Positions 62,742-64,000 of a stretch of DNA of 64,000 bases are shown here, one piece after another. Within the stretch, counting starts at the first letter, position 1. Every line of letters starts with the position of its first letter. The stretch comes from Flavobacteriales bacterium (GTDB lineage Bacteria > Bacteroidota > Bacteroidia > Flavobacteriales_F > PHOS-HE28): NCBI GenBank assembly GCA_016704485.1, contig JADJAA010000002.1, positions 806,001 to 870,000 of the forward strand. Reading direction: 5' to 3'. Position numbers and translations under genes: made by a program. The notes below the pieces were generated by a model that worked only from the letters and a program-made list of their open reading frames with translations, did not search any database and was not told the DNA's origin.

Positions 62742-64000
62742 GCGGAGACTGGTTGTCGATCGATAAGGTCGGACCGTAAAGGTCGCACTCTTTGTAACAA
62801 CCCGAGCAATGCACCAAAGAACACTACGCCCGCTTGCACTTCAAGGACCGATTCCACCGCAGCGTTCACGACGAACAACATGGCAAAAACCACCAATAAC
62901 AGGTCCTTTCGCCGCCATGCTAGGTAACATGGCCATATGAAAATGAGCAATGCAACAATAAGGCCCGGCCAGCCCAAGGCTACCCCACCTTGCAGGAATT
63001 GTCCGTGACTGTTCAAATTCCGCTTTTCGGCTTCCACGGCGCCTCTGGAGCGATAACAATCCATTAATGCATGCTTGATATCCCCTGTGCCGGCTCCGAA
63101 GGGTTCCTGTTGCAGACGTTCTATACTGCACAGCCAAACCACGGTGCGCATATCGCTACCATCCGTGCTGGTGTACATCGCAGGATCACCGGCGAACGCA
63201 TTCTTGATAGCATTCACACCGCTGGCCATCCGGGCTTTCACCAAAGGTCCTTGTAACCAGACCGCTCCACCGACGAGCGCTAATGCCGTACCTAATAGGA
63301 TCGATCGCGTTCTCCCTTTGATGCGCATTACTACCACGTAACAGAGGAAAACAAGCACCAAGCCAAGACCAATGATCCCGCTCTTGCTGGCAAGCATCGT
63401 TATCCATAGGAACGTTACTACGCTGAAAGCGACAGTCAGCCATCGCGGAAAGCCTGTGACCTCACCGTGCAACAACCGGTAGCCCCAATAGGCTATTATC
63501 CAACAGCCGTACCAAGACGTGTAGCTGGGATGCAGATCGAACGAGAACGTGCTTTGACTGAAACAATTGAACAATCCGGAATCGGTGTAACAGTTCCAGG
63601 CTTTCGAAAAACCCAGGATCATGGCCACCACCATACCAAGTGAAAACGCCACCATGCTCTTATGCAACAGATCAGGAACTCGTTGCACCAAAGGCCATAC
63701 CGCGAAAGGCAAAAGCACCAGTCCCAATTTGATCTGTAGGTCGAACAGCCCAAAATCGATATCCGTGGTCCATGCCATACCTACTAGATGCAGCGCATAA
63801 AACGCGAACAATGGCCAGATCAATTGCAGATCCGGAAGGGAGCGTGAGCGGATTGCCAGAACAATACCCAGGAGTAGCGCGATCGCGAGTGGTACCGGTA
63901 GCCACGCCCCGCTGATCGGCAGCAGTGTGCATACCAGCAACCAGGCCCAAAAGGCCATGGAAAAGAGTGAATCCTGTGTGAGCGTTTTCAGATCGATGTG
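62738..64000 (-). CDS. O-antigen ligase/polymerase family membrane protein, 5' end outside window
   Basis: Polytopic protein with about ten or more helices. The large periplasmic loop contains SQSTFSFDLHPSYTSWYG and later GAGTGDIKHALMDCYRSRGA with RNLNSHGQFLQGGVALGW, the motif pattern of WaaL/Wzy proteins. The first visible ATG is at 63958, but the frame stays open through 64000 (residues HIDLKTLTQDSLFS), so the true start is probably beyond the edge. Its stop overlaps the aminotransferase start by four bases. Ligase and polymerase roles are not separable. Confidence 0.85.
   Translation of the reverse strand, partial: HIDLKTLTQDSLFSMAFWAWLLVCTLLPISGAWLPVPLAIALLLGIVLAIRSRSLPDLQLIWPLFAFYALHLVGMAWTTDIDFGLFDLQIKLGLVLLPFAVWPLVQRVPDLLHKSMVAFSLGMVVAMILGFSKAWNCYTDSGLFNCFSQSTFSFDLHPSYTSWYGCWIIAYWGYRLLHGEVTGFPRWLTVAFSVVTFLWITMLASKSGIIGLGLVLVFLCYVVVMRIKGRTRSILLGTALALVGGAVWLQGPLVKARMASGVNAIKNAFAGDPAMYTSTDGSDMRTVVWLCSIERLQQEPFGAGTGDIKHALMDCYRSRGAVEAEKRNLNSHGQFLQGGVALGWPGLIVALLIFIWPCYLAWRRKDLLLVVFAMLFVVNAAVESVLEVQAGVVFFGALLGLLQRVRPLRSDLIDRQPVSA

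Noticed and set aside
1..64000. Prophage, plasmid origin, or rRNA operon
   Set aside because: No phage structural genes, replication initiator or rRNA sequence was found on either strand.

Overview
This window looks like chromosomal DNA of a member of the Bacteroidota, most likely a Flavobacteriales-type environmental bacterium. The evidence is type IX secretion: a PorP/SprF-like protein at the left edge, and three secreted proteins ending in the type A sorting domain (PHB-depolymerase-like esterase, repeat protein, M28 peptidase). It is supported by SusC-like TonB receptor architecture, families largely typical of the phylum (DUF3078, DUF5723, DUF4197), gene starts without clear Shine-Dalgarno sequences, and repeated -7 promoter boxes of the form TAnnTTYG (Y is T or C) close to start codons.

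Layout, left to right. 1-2030: end of a porP/sprF-like gene, then a decayed IS256/IS1249-type insertion sequence with recognisable ends and an 8-bp target duplication. 2074-5865: arginine block on the minus strand (arginase, a CtlX-like citrulline/arginine hydrolase, argS). 5938-14681: lipoprotein, ftsK, a single-chain MmeI-like restriction-modification gene broken by one in-frame stop, and a TPR histidine kinase. 14751-20372: DUF5723 outer membrane protein, creD and an MlaEFD-type lipid transport operon. 20457-28940: secreted esterase, a four-gene glycosylation operon (GT2, WcaF-like acetyltransferase, two GT4), two membrane proteins and a repeat-rich secreted protein.

29016-36068: metallophosphoesterase, HMG-CoA lyase-like enzyme, pyrD, then a metal-uptake locus in which a TonB receptor diverges from an MntR/DtxR-like regulator and a ZIP transporter over an 83-bp gap packed with dyad operators. 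36211-42560: smpB, a GT39-like membrane protein, DUF3078 protein, two MscS-type channels, and an ECF sigma factor coupled to a 67-residue partner. 43011-43347: tRNA-Val and a cluster of hairpin repeats. 43456-47746: fatty-acid-hydroxylase-like protein, DUF805 protein, and a tightly coupled gcvT-comB-phospholipase-like operon. 47806-57471: glycan genes (GT4, CapD/PglF-like dehydratase), a four-helix-bundle (S23) gene bracketed by opposed heptamer repeats, thioesterase, DUF4197 lipoprotein, nucleoside phosphorylase, FkbM methyltransferase, CvfB-like RNA-binding protein and a secreted M28 peptidase. 57597-64000: polysaccharide export and synthesis (Wzm/Wzt ABC transporter, SirB1 protein, initiating sugar transferase, DegT aminotransferase, O-antigen ligase/polymerase running off the right edge).

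Most of the window is housekeeping and cell-envelope biology. The accessory or unexplained parts are the IS, the interrupted restriction-modification gene, the S23 cassette, the hairpin cluster next to the tRNA, two very small genes that each need a one-base indel in a T4 run, and the overlapping operators of the metal locus. I did not see a clearly new multi-gene system. The best candidates for undescribed function are the sigma-factor partner, the 133-residue hypothetical protein and the S23 cassette.
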